Both the position numbers and the translations under genes were made by a program. Below, piece by piece: positions 22,650 through 31,820 of a DNA stretch of 64,000 bases; position 1 is the stretch's first letter; every line of letters starts with the position of its first letter. The notes beneath the pieces were generated by a model, which saw only the letters and a list, made by a program, of their open reading frames with translations, searched no databases and was not told the DNA's origin. The DNA comes from Halostagnicola larsenii XH-48 (GTDB taxonomy: Archaea > Halobacteriota > Halobacteria > Halobacteriales > Natrialbaceae), in NCBI RefSeq assembly GCF_000517625.1, contig NZ_CP007055.1, forward strand, positions 1,364,001 to 1,428,000, given 5' to 3'.

Positions 22650-23780
22650 ATGAAGCGATCGGTCCGAACCGTTCTCTGGTCGGCCGGCCTGAGTTGCCTC
22701 CTCGTCGCTGCCGTCGTCGTCAGCGCCGGACTCGGATCGGTCTGGATCGAACCACCGACCGTCGCGATGGCGATTCTCAACGCCATTGCCGTGCCGACTG
22801 GACTCGCGATGGAGACCGGTTCGATTCCGCTGATCGGCTGGACGATCCCAGTTCCGGGCCTCGAGTACACGAACGTCTTTTCGTTCGACATCGCCACGAC
22901 GCATCAGGTCATCGTCGAAACGTTGCGACTGCCCCGGATCGCACTCGCGGCGACGGTCGGATTCGCGCTGGCGGCCGCTGGAACCGTGATGCAGGGGTTC
23001 TTTCGGAACCCGCTTGCCGATCCCTCCATAATCGGCGTCTCCTCGGGAGCGGCCGCCGGTGCCGTCGCGGCGATAGCGTTTCCCACGCTGATTCCCTTCG
23101 GGGGGCTCCACCTCGCGGCGTTCGTCGGCGCGCTCGGAACCGCCTTTCTGGTCTACGCGATCGCGACCGACGGCGGGAGAACTCCCGTCGCGACGTTGCT
23201 CCTCGCGGGCGTCGCCGTGCAGGCGTTTCTCGGCGCGGCCATCTCCTACATGCTCGTCTACAGCGGCGACGACCTCAGAGAAGCGACCATCTGGATGATG
23301 GGGCACCTCCAGAACAGTTCCTGGGGCGACGTTGCGTTCGCCCTGCCGATCTCGCTGATCGGCGTCCTCGTCCTCGGCGGCTTCACTCGAGAGATGAACG
23401 TCCTCTTGCTCGGCGAAGAGGACGCACAGCACCTCGGCGTCAACGTGGAGCGAACGAAGTTGCTCTTGCTCGCGCTCGCGAGTATCGTCACGGCCGCGGG
23501 GGTGGCGGTCGCGGGCGTCATCGGCTTCGTCGGATTGGTCGTCCCGCACATCATGCGGCTGCTCGTCGGCCCCGATCACCGGATTTTGCTCCCGACGAGC
23601 GCGCTCGCCGGTGCCTCCTTTCTCGTCGCGACCGATACGATCGCCCGGCTCGATTCGGTGTCGTTGCCGCTCGGGATCGAGTTCGGGATGCCCGTCGTTC
23701 CCGTCGGCATCGTTACCGCGGCGCTGGGCGCGCCGTTTTTCCTGTTCTTGCTCACCCGACGAGAGGTGCATTCGGTATGA
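22650..23780 (+). CDS. btuC: cobalamin ABC transporter permease
   Basis: A 376-residue FecCD/BtuC-family permease with about ten membrane helices. Family blocks are seen: LRLPRIALAATVGFALAAAG, MQGFFRNPLADPSIIGVSSGA, GVIGFVGLVVPHIMRLLVGPDHR. The coupling region before the last helices fits interaction with the ATPase. It is overlapped by btuD at the stop (ATGA). By family it imports cobalamin or, less likely, iron-siderophores. Confidence 0.9.
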   Translation: MKRSVRTVLWSAGLSCLLVAAVVVSAGLGSVWIEPPTVAMAILNAIAVPTGLAMETGSIPLIGWTIPVPGLEYTNVFSFDIATTHQVIVETLRLPRIALAATVGFALAAAGTVMQGFFRNPLADPSIIGVSSGAAAGAVAAIAFPTLIPFGGLHLAAFVGALGTAFLVYAIATDGGRTPVATLLLAGVAVQAFLGAAISYMLVYSGDDLREATIWMMGHLQNSSWGDVAFALPISLIGVLVLGGFTREMNVLLLGEEDAQHLGVNVERTKLLLLALASIVTAAGVAVAGVIGFVGLVVPHIMRLLVGPDHRILLPTSALAGASFLVATDTIARLDSVSLPLGIEFGMPVVPVGIVTAALGAPFFLFLLTRREVHSV

Positions 23781-25198
23781 ACGAGAGTGAAAACGCGACT
23801 TCCGGCGCGATCGCCGTCGAAAACGTCGGGATCTCGTTCGGCGATGTCCGCGTCCTCGAGGACGTATCGGTCACCATCGAGCCGGGTGAGTTCGTCGGGC
23901 TCGTCGGCCCGAACGGGGCCGGGAAGACGACGCTGCTGCGTGCGATCAGCGGCGCACTCGAGCCCGAGAAGGGACGAATCACGATCGATGACGTGGCCGT
24001 TCACGACGTGTCGGCACGCGCCTCGAGCCGGCTCGTCTCGGTCGTTCCGCAGGATACGAGCCTCTCGTTTTCGTTTCCCGTTCGAGACGTCGTCGAAATG
24101 GGGCGGTATCCGCATCGGTCGCGGTTCTCGCCGCCGACGCAGGCGGATCGGGACGCGGTCGAGCAGGCCCTCGAGCGAACCCGTACCGAGGAGCTCGCGG
24201 ACCGGCCGATCGACGAGATAAGCGGCGGACAGCGCCAGCGGGTCGTCCTCGCCAGAGCCATCGCACAGGAAACGCCAGCGCTCTTGCTCGACGAACCGAC
24301 GGGGAGTCTGGACATCAATCATCAGATCGAGACCCTCGAGTTGGTCCGGGAGCTGGTCGAGAGCGGCCAAGCGGTCTGTGCAGCCATCCACGACCTGAAT
24401 CTGGCGGCGCGGTACTGTGACAGGCTGGTGATGCTCGCCGACGGCGGCGTTCGGCGAACGGGACCGCCCGAGGACGTGCTAACCGCGGAAACGCTCTCGG
24501 ACGTGTTCGATTCGAACGCAGCCGTTACCGAAAACCCAGTTACTGGAACGGGGACGGTCACCGCGCTACCGGCCGCCGAACTTTCGGGCCGCGATGACAA
24601 CGACGATTGCGAAACGGCGAGTACCGCACCTACGATACCCGATCGCGTCCACGTCCTCGGCTCCGGATCGGCGGCGACCGGCGTGCTCGCGCGATTGTAT
24701 AACGCGGGCGTTCGAACCTCACTCGGACCGGTTCCGAGCAGCGATATCGCCGCGGAAACCGCTCGCCGACTCGAGATTGAGCGAATCGAAGCGGCGCCGT
24801 TCGATTCGCTCTCCGAGCGAGACATCGAGGCGTTCGAGGCGGCTGTGACGGCGAGCGACGCGGTGGTCCTCGCCGACGTCACGGTGAGTTCGGGGAACCA
24901 ACTCGTTCTCGAGGAACTGCCAGCCGGGACACCCCTCGTCGTCGTCGAGACGCGGCCGTTCGAGGAGCGACACTTCGCCGGCGATGAGGCTCGACAGTTG
25001 TATGAAAAGTGCTGTTCGCGCGCACGCGAGGCAGATTCTTCGGGTGTGTCCGAGGACTTGGTAGGCGTGCTCGAGGATTCGGAAGGGGTCCTCGAGGCGG
25101 TTTCGCGGGCGGTTGCGGAACGGGACGAGGCGATCGACGCCGACCAGAAAGATACCGCTCCATCGGACTCGACGACCGGAACGGCCCGGACGAACTGA
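23777..25198 (+). CDS. btuD: cobalamin ABC transporter ATPase with long C-terminal extension
   Basis: A 473-residue protein. The ATPase part (1-260) has Walker A GPNGAGKT (44-51), signature SGGQRQR, Walker B LLLDEPT and an H-loop (AIHDLNLAARYC). After an acidic linker come about 180 extra residues (VHVLGSGSAATGVLARLYNAG, VLADVTVSSGNQLVLEELPAG) that look like a Rossmann-like domain. Haloarchaeal BtuD proteins are known to be longer than bacterial ones; the role of the extra domain is not known to me. Coupled to btuC. Confidence 0.9.
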   Translation: MNESENATSGAIAVENVGISFGDVRVLEDVSVTIEPGEFVGLVGPNGAGKTTLLRAISGALEPEKGRITIDDVAVHDVSARASSRLVSVVPQDTSLSFSFPVRDVVEMGRYPHRSRFSPPTQADRDAVEQALERTRTEELADRPIDEISGGQRQRVVLARAIAQETPALLLDEPTGSLDINHQIETLELVRELVESGQAVCAAIHDLNLAARYCDRLVMLADGGVRRTGPPEDVLTAETLSDVFDSNAAVTENPVTGTGTVTALPAAELSGRDDNDDCETASTAPTIPDRVHVLGSGSAATGVLARLYNAGVRTSLGPVPSSDIAAETARRLEIERIEAAPFDSLSERDIEAFEAAVTASDAVVLADVTVSSGNQLVLEELPAGTPLVVVETRPFEERHFAGDEARQLYEKCCSRAREADSSGVSEDLVGVLEDSEGVLEAVSRAVAERDEAIDADQKDTAPSDSTTGTARTN

Positions 25199-25234
25199 AC
25201 GGTTTTTTACCCTTCGCCCTCCGAGTGGTCGACA

Positions 25235-27109
25235 ATGACCGAGGACGAGTACGACTACGAAGCACTCGGGCTCGTCGCCGGGCTGGAGATCCACCAGCAA
25301 CTCGATACGGCGACGAAGCTGTTCTGTCAGTGCCCGACGGCGATTCGCGAACCCGAGGACGCGTCGCGTCAGTTCACCCGCTATCTCCACCCGACGCGCA
25401 GCGAACTCGGCGAACTCGACGACGCCGCCGTCGAGGAGAGTAAGGTCGAGCGCGAGTTCACCTACCTCGCCTACGACTCGACCTGTCTGGTCGAGGAGGA
25501 CGACGAACCCCCGCATCGACTGGACGAGGAGGCCCTCGAGACCGCGCTCGAGGTCGCCCAGCTGATGGACATGAACCCGGTCGATCAGGCCCACGTCATG
25601 CGAAAGATCGTCGTCGACGGCTCGAACACGTCGGGCTTCCAGCGGTCGACGCTGATCGCGACCGGCGGATCGATCGAGACGAGCGACGGAGCGGTCGGGA
25701 TCGAGGACCTCCTGCTCGAGGAAGAAAGCGCCCAGCGCGTCGAAGAGACCGACGATGGCGTCACCTACGGTCTCGATCGGCTCGGCATTCCGCTGGTCGA
25801 GATCGGAACCAGCCCGGATATCCGATCGCCGGAACAGGCCCTCGAGGCCGCAGAGCGAATCGGGATGTTGCTCCGCTCGACGGGGAAAGTAAAGCGCGGG
25901 CTCGGGACGATCCGCCAGGACGTCAACGTCTCCATCGAGGACGGTGCCCGCGTCGAGATCAAAGGCGTCCAGAGTTTGGACGATATCGACGACATCGTCC
26001 GCAACGAGGTCCGGCGGCAGGCGAAACTCGTCGAAATCGTCGAGGAACTCGCCGAACGGGATGCCGGCGTTGGAGATCCACGGACCGTGACCGAGGTCTT
26101 CGAGGGGACGGAAAGCGGCGTTATCGGCGGTGCGCTCTCGTCGGGGGGGTCGGTGACCGCCGTTCCCTTGTACGGATTCGACGGGCTCGTCGGACGCGAA
26201 ATCGCGCCGGATCGACGACTCGGAACCGAGTTCTCGGATCACGCGAAACGCCACGGAGCGGGGGGAATTTTCCACACCGACGAGCTTCCGGCCTACGGCG
26301 TGACCGACGAGGAAGTCCAGTCGCTTCGGGATGCGGTCGACGCTGGCGAAAACGACGCCGTCGCTATCGTCGCCGCGGAGACTGCCGTTGCGGAATCGGC
26401 TATCGAGGCCGTCGCAGCGCGCGCACGAACCGCACTCGAGGGCGTCCCGGAGGAAACCCGTGGGGCCAACGACGACGGGACGACTCGATACCTCCGGCCG
26501 CTGCCCGGTGCCGCGCGGATGTACCCGGAGACGGACGTCCCGCCGGTCGAACCCGACCCGAGTGACGTGCCCGAGCCCGAACTCCTGACCGAGAAGGTCG
26601 AGCGCTACCAGGAGGAGTACGGTCTCGGCGAGGGGCTGTCCGAACAGGTCGCCTACGGCACGCACATGTCCTTCTTCGAGGACGTGGTGGCAGACGGTAT
26701 CGATCCCACGCTGGCTGCGACCACGCTCGAGTCGACGCTCACGGAACTCCGGCGCGACGACGTGCCGGTCGATCAGTTGACGGCTGATCATCTCGAGGGC
26801 GTCCTCGAGATGGCCGAGGACGGCGACCTGCCGAACGAGGGGATTCCGGACCTGTTGTCGGTGCTGGCAGAAGAGCCCGAACAGTCGCCGGAAGCCGCCG
26901 CAGAGGATGCGGGGCTCGGCTCCGCGGGCGAAGACGAGGTTCGGGAAACGATCGTCGAGGTCGTCGAGCGCAACGAAGGGCAGGTCGAAGAGGAGGGCAT
27001 GCAAGCCTTTTCCGGACTGATGGGCGAGTGTATGGGCGCGCTTCGCGGGAAGGCGGACGGCGACCTCGTGAGCGAACTGCTCCGCGAGGAGATTCAAAAG
27101 CGAGCCTGA
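25235..27109 (+). CDS. gatE: Glu-tRNA(Gln) amidotransferase subunit E
   Basis: A 624-residue archaeal GatE, which with GatD converts Glu-tRNA(Gln) to Gln-tRNA(Gln). The N-terminal cradle shows GLVAGLEIHQQLDTATKLFC, RYLHPTRSELGE and MRKIVVDGSNTSGFQRS. The AspRS-like insert (TGGSI through KRHGAGGIFHTDELPAYG) and the C-terminal YqeY/tail helices (GLMGECMGALRGKADGD) follow. Full length; the start is preceded by a TTTTTT-rich promoter-like stretch. Confidence 0.97.
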   Translation: MTEDEYDYEALGLVAGLEIHQQLDTATKLFCQCPTAIREPEDASRQFTRYLHPTRSELGELDDAAVEESKVEREFTYLAYDSTCLVEEDDEPPHRLDEEALETALEVAQLMDMNPVDQAHVMRKIVVDGSNTSGFQRSTLIATGGSIETSDGAVGIEDLLLEEESAQRVEETDDGVTYGLDRLGIPLVEIGTSPDIRSPEQALEAAERIGMLLRSTGKVKRGLGTIRQDVNVSIEDGARVEIKGVQSLDDIDDIVRNEVRRQAKLVEIVEELAERDAGVGDPRTVTEVFEGTESGVIGGALSSGGSVTAVPLYGFDGLVGREIAPDRRLGTEFSDHAKRHGAGGIFHTDELPAYGVTDEEVQSLRDAVDAGENDAVAIVAAETAVAESAIEAVAARARTALEGVPEETRGANDDGTTRYLRPLPGAARMYPETDVPPVEPDPSDVPEPELLTEKVERYQEEYGLGEGLSEQVAYGTHMSFFEDVVADGIDPTLAATTLESTLTELRRDDVPVDQLTADHLEGVLEMAEDGDLPNEGIPDLLSVLAEEPEQSPEAAAEDAGLGSAGEDEVRETIVEVVERNEGQVEEEGMQAFSGLMGECMGALRGKADGDLVSELLREEIQKRA

Positions 27110-27122
27110 GGAGGTTCGCTAG

Positions 27123-27884
27123 TTATTGATTGGAGCGATCGTCCGGCACCTGCTGATCCGGCCGCTCAGTCGCCCGTCGCAACAATCCGAGAAACGTGTT
27201 GACCTCACCTTCCGTCGGATCCGCTCTGCCGTACACGCGGCGGATCATTCGCATCGTCTTCTCGCGTTTCTCTTCGGGATGATTGAGTTCTACGAGTAGA
27301 TCCCCCCACTGCTCGTAGAGTCGCTCGAGCAGCGGTTCCGGCGCGCGAACGCGCGTTTTGTCCGGGAGTTGCGTGTCGCCGTCCTCGAGTGCGAGTGAAC
27401 GAAGTTCATAGAGCGTGATCGTCGCCGCCTGTCCGAGATTGAGTGCGGGATACTCCGCGCTCGCGGGGATCGAACAGATTTCGTCGATCCGGCTCAGTTC
27501 CTCGTTCGTGAGGCCGACGCGTTCGCGGCCGAAAACCAGTACTGTGGGAGCGGCGACGGCGGGCAATCGCTCGGCGAGTTCGGCGGGCGTCGAGTACGGA
27601 AATCGAACGTGGTGCTGGTCGTCCTCGTTCGTGACGGCCGTACACCCGATCGTGTGGTAGTTTTCGACGAGTTCGTCGAACGAAAGCTCCGTCGCGTCAG
27701 GCAGGATATCGTCTCGAGCGTGGCCAGCGAAGCCGTAGGCTTCCCCGTCCGGATCGAGTTCCGGCGGATCGACCAGGAGTAAATCCTCGAAGCCGAAGTT
27801 CTTCATCGCTCGAGCGATGGTGCCCACGTTTCCCGGGGTCGTCGCGTCGACGACGGCCACGGCAGGCGGATCGCTTGGGTCCAT
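27123..27884 (-). CDS. TrmJ-like RNA 2'-O-methyltransferase (SPOUT)
   Basis: A 253-residue SPOUT methyltransferase. VVDATTPGNVGTIARAMKNFGF begins the fold; VLVFGRERVGLTNEEL and IPASAEYPALNLGQAATIT are the knotted SAM-binding motifs. Closest to TrmJ, which methylates position 32 of tRNAs, but a related rRNA or tRNA target is possible. The C-terminal helical extension (about 170-253) is typical for TrmJ. Convergent with gatE, 13 bases apart. Confidence 0.85.
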   Translation of the reverse strand: MDPSDPPAVAVVDATTPGNVGTIARAMKNFGFEDLLLVDPPELDPDGEAYGFAGHARDDILPDATELSFDELVENYHTIGCTAVTNEDDQHHVRFPYSTPAELAERLPAVAAPTVLVFGRERVGLTNEELSRIDEICSIPASAEYPALNLGQAATITLYELRSLALEDGDTQLPDKTRVRAPEPLLERLYEQWGDLLVELNHPEEKREKTMRMIRRVYGRADPTEGEVNTFLGLLRRATERPDQQVPDDRSNQ

Positions 27885-28099
27885 GTACTCGGCTATTCGT
27901 GAGCAGGGAAAAGAAGTCTGTTCGGAAAGCGATGGTTCGAGCGGCGGATACGGAGGGACGAAAATGGATTGATGGGTGAAAGTATGCGATTGACCGTGTA
28001 TACGATTGGCTGGGGGTGTGCTGTTGATTTGGGTTGCTCGTAAGTGATACCCATTGCCGTGATTCCTTGTATTTCTCGTGTTCTCTAGTCCTAGCTAGT

Positions 28100-28116
28100 C
28101 TAGTTAGTATAACTAG
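28100..28116. repeat. perfect palindrome in a CTAG cluster
   Basis: CTAGTTA GTA TAACTAG has perfect seven-base arms. Around it (28084-28116) CTAG occurs five times, and again at 28189, although CTAG is usually rare in haloarchaeal DNA. It lies in the A/T-rich part of the putative origin. Confidence 0.55.
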
Positions 28117-28308
28117 TGCATGAATGAGTGTGATTTATGAATGACATTCTGTCTGAATATATTGACTGAATATCCTGACTGGTGTAATAACTAGACTAAG
28201 ATGGTTTGTACAGGGTATGAGTCGGTTTTGAACGGTGATTTGCGATTAGTCGGAGTTATTTTGGCTCCTACGGGCAATTTCTCATCCGTGATATCGATTA
28301 ACAATGAG

Positions 28309-28490
28309 GGGGGAGACACCACCTTCGCGTTTGTAACGGCGTATGTGGGTGGGGGTTCTGTGTTGGAACACACCTCCGTCGCGGATGTAATCCCGTCCGC
28401 AAAATGATGGGAAGTGCTAAATTCGACGATATTCTCTCACCCCACCCCCTCTTTCGGCGTTACAAACGCGACGGGGGTGTGTGTCCCCCA
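28309..28490. repeat. long inverted G-rich repeats, origin-recognition-box-like
   Basis: TCGCGTTTGTAACG (28325-28338) is exactly inverted as CGTTACAAACGCGA (28458-28471). On the inner side GGGTGGGGG (28347-28355) faces CCCCACCCCC (28440-28449). On the outer side a GGGGG-AGACACCACC tract (28309-28323) faces the complement at 28474-28490. A small TGTGTTGGAACACA palindrome lies between them. The G-rich tail next to a conserved core is how archaeal origin recognition boxes are built; binding by the adjacent Orc1 is inferred. Confidence 0.65.
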
Positions 28491-29046
28491 ACATCACGCA
28501 CCACCATATCAGCCTTCGATCGAGCAGAGGTCTCGATGGACCGAACGACGTTTCTCACCGGCTGTCAATGCTGGCTCTCACTGGCTGTCAGTGTTGCCCT
28601 CCACTGGCTGTCGGGGTGCTGGCTCTCACCGGTTGTCTGTCGCGTCCGTTGGTTGTTTCACTCGTTCTCGAGCCAGTTTGGCTCGACAGAACGGACTGGA
28701 GCAATCGAGTTACCTGCTCGAATCGATTCGACCACGGGACCTGCTCGCTCGAGGACCTATCCACTCGAGGACTTGCTCATTCGAGCCTGTTCGAGTACCG
28801 ATTTGAGTCCGTCTGAATCCGACAACTTCGAGCCCCTCCCCGCCCATTCCTCAACGCACTTACACTCGCGACACTGGTGGGGGGTCAGACGCAGGCACAC
28901 TCATAGAAACGCGAGAGCAGCACTTCCCACGAAAGTCCACAATAATCGCTCTTCAGGCCCCAACAAAGGGACATATATAACATTTACACACGCGAGGCAA
29001 CCCTATGGGTTTATCATAATCCAATTAGTATCCCACGCGTATTGGA

Positions 29047-30309
29047 ATGTCCTCCAACGATGACCGGGACCCGCTCTTTCGCTACGACGATCCGATCTTC
29101 GCCGACGAGCGGTTGCTCGAGATAACGCATCTCCCAGGGCCAGACAGGATCGTCGGTCGAGACGAGCAGATGCAGCGGGTCGCTGATGCACTCAACCCTG
29201 CAGTGTTCGGGAGCGAGCCGAATCACCTGTTTATCTTCGGGAAAACTGGAACCGGCAAATCCCTCATCTCGCGGTCGGTTACTCAGCGGGTGATCACGGA
29301 AGCCGGACGCGACGACGTGACGGTCAAGTACGCCTTCATCGACTGCGGCGAGCAAAACACCGAAGCGTCGGTCGTCAAAACGATCGCACAGATCGTCAAC
29401 GAACCCGAAAACAGCGGTGTCACGGTGCCTGATCGAGGGCTCGGGACCGGCGACTACTACAAGCGACTCTGGCAAACGATCGATCACTGCACCGACGTAA
29501 CGATCGTCATCCTCGACGAGATCGACATGCTTGAGGACGACGAAATCCTTCGCAAACTCTCTCGCGCCGGCGAGAACCGACGGATCTCGGATGCATCCAT
29601 CGGCATTATCGGTATCTCGAACAAGATCGACTTTCCGGACCACCTCTCCGAACGGGTCAAATCGAGTCTCTCTCGAGACGAACTCGTCTTCTCTCCGTAC
29701 GATGCGAATCAACTGGTCGAAATCCTCGAGAAACGCCAAGATGCCTTCCACGATAGCGTGCTCGAAGACGACGTGATTCCGTTGACTTCGGCGCTCGCGG
29801 CACAGGAACACGGTGACGCACGGAAGGCGATCGATATTCTCCGAAACGCGGGTCGGCTCGCGAAGAAACAAAACGACGCACGCGTTACCGCCGAAAACGT
29901 CCGCGAAGCGAAAGAAAAGACCGAGGCCGATCGGTTCAACGAACTGATCGAAGGATCGCCACAGCAGGCGAAAGCAATCTTGTATGCGCTCACGGTGTTG
30001 ACCCAGAACAGTTCCGAAAAGGAGTTCCCGACGAAAATTATCTACAATCAGTACAAAGAACTCGCGAGACGGCTGGACTTCGACATCCTCTCGGAACGCC
30101 GCGTTCAGGAGATTCTCCAGGAGCAGAACTTCCTCAACGTGATCCAGTCCGAACGGACGGGGCGAGGACGCGGGCGCGGCGCTCACGCGAAACACAGGTT
30201 GCTCGAGAACCCGTCGATCGTCGAGAAGGTGCTGTTGCGCGATTCCCGACTCGCGTTGCTCGAAGAGGGGGCCGACACGGAGACGCAGCAGACTCGACCC
30301 GGCCGATAG
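29047..30309 (+). CDS. orc1: Orc1/Cdc6 replication initiator
   Basis: A 420-residue AAA+ ATPase with C-terminal winged helix. GKTGTGKS (65-72) is Walker A, VILDEID (about 154-160) Walker B, and GIIGISNKIDF sensor 1. The last about 100 residues are the DNA-binding winged helix (NQYKELARRLDFDILSERRV, RGRGRGAHAKHRL). It binds origin recognition boxes and loads MCM. Its position next to the repeat-rich non-coding region supports an active origin here. Haloarchaea carry many paralogues, so it may be a secondary one. Confidence 0.93.
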   Translation: MSSNDDRDPLFRYDDPIFADERLLEITHLPGPDRIVGRDEQMQRVADALNPAVFGSEPNHLFIFGKTGTGKSLISRSVTQRVITEAGRDDVTVKYAFIDCGEQNTEASVVKTIAQIVNEPENSGVTVPDRGLGTGDYYKRLWQTIDHCTDVTIVILDEIDMLEDDEILRKLSRAGENRRISDASIGIIGISNKIDFPDHLSERVKSSLSRDELVFSPYDANQLVEILEKRQDAFHDSVLEDDVIPLTSALAAQEHGDARKAIDILRNAGRLAKKQNDARVTAENVREAKEKTEADRFNELIEGSPQQAKAILYALTVLTQNSSEKEFPTKIIYNQYKELARRLDFDILSERRVQEILQEQNFLNVIQSERTGRGRGRGAHAKHRLLENPSIVEKVLLRDSRLALLEEGADTETQQTRPGR

Positions 30310-30456
30310 ACCGCTGTCACCAGCATGGATCCGCCGTACTACTATCTCGACAATATTCGCTAGTTCCCACCACGGCGCTTCGAAGCCATCTCCCGACTAA
30401 CCGAGCTATCCGACCGCAACCGCGATACCTTTTTGTCTTCCGTTCTCACTGGGGGT

Positions 30457-31332
30457 ATGAACAGCGTCGACGCCGCTGGGCTGGGTATCGGCGACGAGTA
30501 CCCGGCACGGATTATGGGCGTCCTGAACGTCAGCGAGGAATCGCCCTACGATCCGAGCGTGTACGACGATCCCGTCGACGCGGCCGCGTACGTCGACGAG
30601 GCGTTGATCGGCGAAGGGGCTGACATCGTCGATATCGGCCTCGAGTCGGCGAACAAGCGGTTCGAAGTCCTCACAGCCGAAGAGGAACTCGAGCGACTCC
30701 ACGTCGCGCTCGAGACGATCGATCACGTCTCCGGGGACGCGGTGTTTTCGATCGAAACGCGCTATGCCACCGTCGCGGACGAAGCCCTCTCTCGAGGCTT
30801 CGATATGGTCAACGACATCTGTGGCTTCGCCGATCCGAAGATGCCGACCGTCTGTCGGGACCACGACGCCGCCGTCGTGAAGATGGCCAGTCCACCCGAT
30901 CTCGAGCGGCCGGGAGCGGTCGAGGAAACCGACTGGGCGAGTCGACGGTCTAGCGAGTGGGCAGACGCTGCAGACTACGTCGATATGGTCTACGAAGCGC
31001 TCAAACAGAACGGATTCACCGAGAAGACCATCGTCGATCCGGCCTTCGGCGGTTGGAGTGAAGCCAAGACGACCGAGCACGACCGCGAGACGTTTCGACG
31101 GTTGTCGGACTTTCGTGCGCTGGATCGGCCGATGTTGATCTCGATCAATCGAAAAAACTTCCTCGGCGAGATCGCAGACCGCGGAACCGACGACCGACTC
31201 CCGGCAAGTCTCGCGGCGACCTCGATGGCGATCGAACGCGGAGCACACATCGTTCGTACCCACGACGTCGCCGAGACTCGCGATGCCGCCCGTATCGGCT
31301 CAGTGTTCGCCGAACAACCGTCACAGGCTTGA
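30457..31332 (+). CDS. folP: dihydropteroate synthase family protein
   Basis: A 291-residue TIM-barrel pterin-binding enzyme. Present are RIMGVLNVSEESPYDPS (DHPS start block), GEGADIVDIGLESANK, VNDICGFADPKM, and ISINRKNFLGEI, then the C-terminal GAHIVRTHDVAETRDA with the conserved RTHDV. It joins pterin pyrophosphate to an aryl amine in folate-type cofactor synthesis; some sequence deviations from bacterial FolP are seen (ESANK instead of ESTRP). The start at 30457 follows a TATA-like ATACCTTTTT box; mptE lies downstream, fitting the pathway. Confidence 0.85.
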   Translation: MNSVDAAGLGIGDEYPARIMGVLNVSEESPYDPSVYDDPVDAAAYVDEALIGEGADIVDIGLESANKRFEVLTAEEELERLHVALETIDHVSGDAVFSIETRYATVADEALSRGFDMVNDICGFADPKMPTVCRDHDAAVVKMASPPDLERPGAVEETDWASRRSSEWADAADYVDMVYEALKQNGFTEKTIVDPAFGGWSEAKTTEHDRETFRRLSDFRALDRPMLISINRKNFLGEIADRGTDDRLPASLAATSMAIERGAHIVRTHDVAETRDAARIGSVFAEQPSQA

Positions 31333-31820
31333 GGGCACCTGCAACGACCCACTTGGCCCTGCACCGACTCACTTAGCACCAACAACAGCCCACTTACGAC
31401 CAGTTCGCTTCGATCATCGGAATCGACCGGCACACCGAGAACGACACCAGCGCTACCAACCGACTGCAGGTGGTCGAATCGGCCCGTGCCGTCTGTGGCT
31501 TCCGACCGTCTCCTCGAATACGAGTTATCGAAAATACCAGAGCCAATTTCCCGACGTTCAAGCGTTCTATGCGATGAAAACGACATTATTACTGCGTGCT
31601 GGACGGATCACGGATGGGTCCTTCGGTAAGAGAAAGCTTATGCCGGAGGATTCGAAAGAAGGGAGTGGACGCCGGGCGGCCTCCCGGGTAGGGGTACTTT
31701 GGAGGCGACCCCCGGCCCACAACACGGAATTATTGTGGTCCTACATTCCGAAGTGACAACTATCCTCGGCAGAAACGGAGTGATAGAAAGCTCACAGCAC
31801 GTACGCCGAGCAATCAGTTT
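31333..31820. other. intergenic region with possible structured RNA
   Basis: No reliable gene. The stretch 31640-31760 contains GCCGGG ... CCCGGC and GGGGT ... ACCCC pairings and CACAA ... TTGTG, giving nested stems. AAAGCTTATG just before it could be a TATA-like element. A 38-codon frame (31640-31756) also fits there but looks arginine-rich and chance-like. A small non-coding RNA or leader is possible; I cannot name one. Confidence 0.3.

Larger units (their letters stand above)
27885..29046. other. likely replication origin region upstream of orc1
   Basis: No convincing gene lies in these 1.16 kb. From left to right it holds: a T/A-rich and CTAG-rich block (about 28080-28200); a pair of long inverted repeats with G-rich flanks (28309-28355 and 28440-28490); imperfect GGCTGTC tandem repeats (about 28550-28645); a CTCGAG-rich stretch; a further G-rich block (GGTGGGGGGTC near 28880); and a TATA-like CATATATAAC (28971-28980). 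An unwinding-type A/T block plus inverted repeats beside orc1/cdc6 is the standard layout of haloarchaeal origins. Short frames inside look like chance. Confidence 0.7.

Noticed and set aside
28201-28407. A 68-codon frame in the origin region
   Set aside because: It overlaps the inverted repeats and lacks promoter and haloarchaeal composition.
28404-29063. Long frames of up to 219 codons upstream of orc1
   Set aside because: Serine/arginine-rich translations created by repeats and CTCGAG-rich DNA; no start context or motif.
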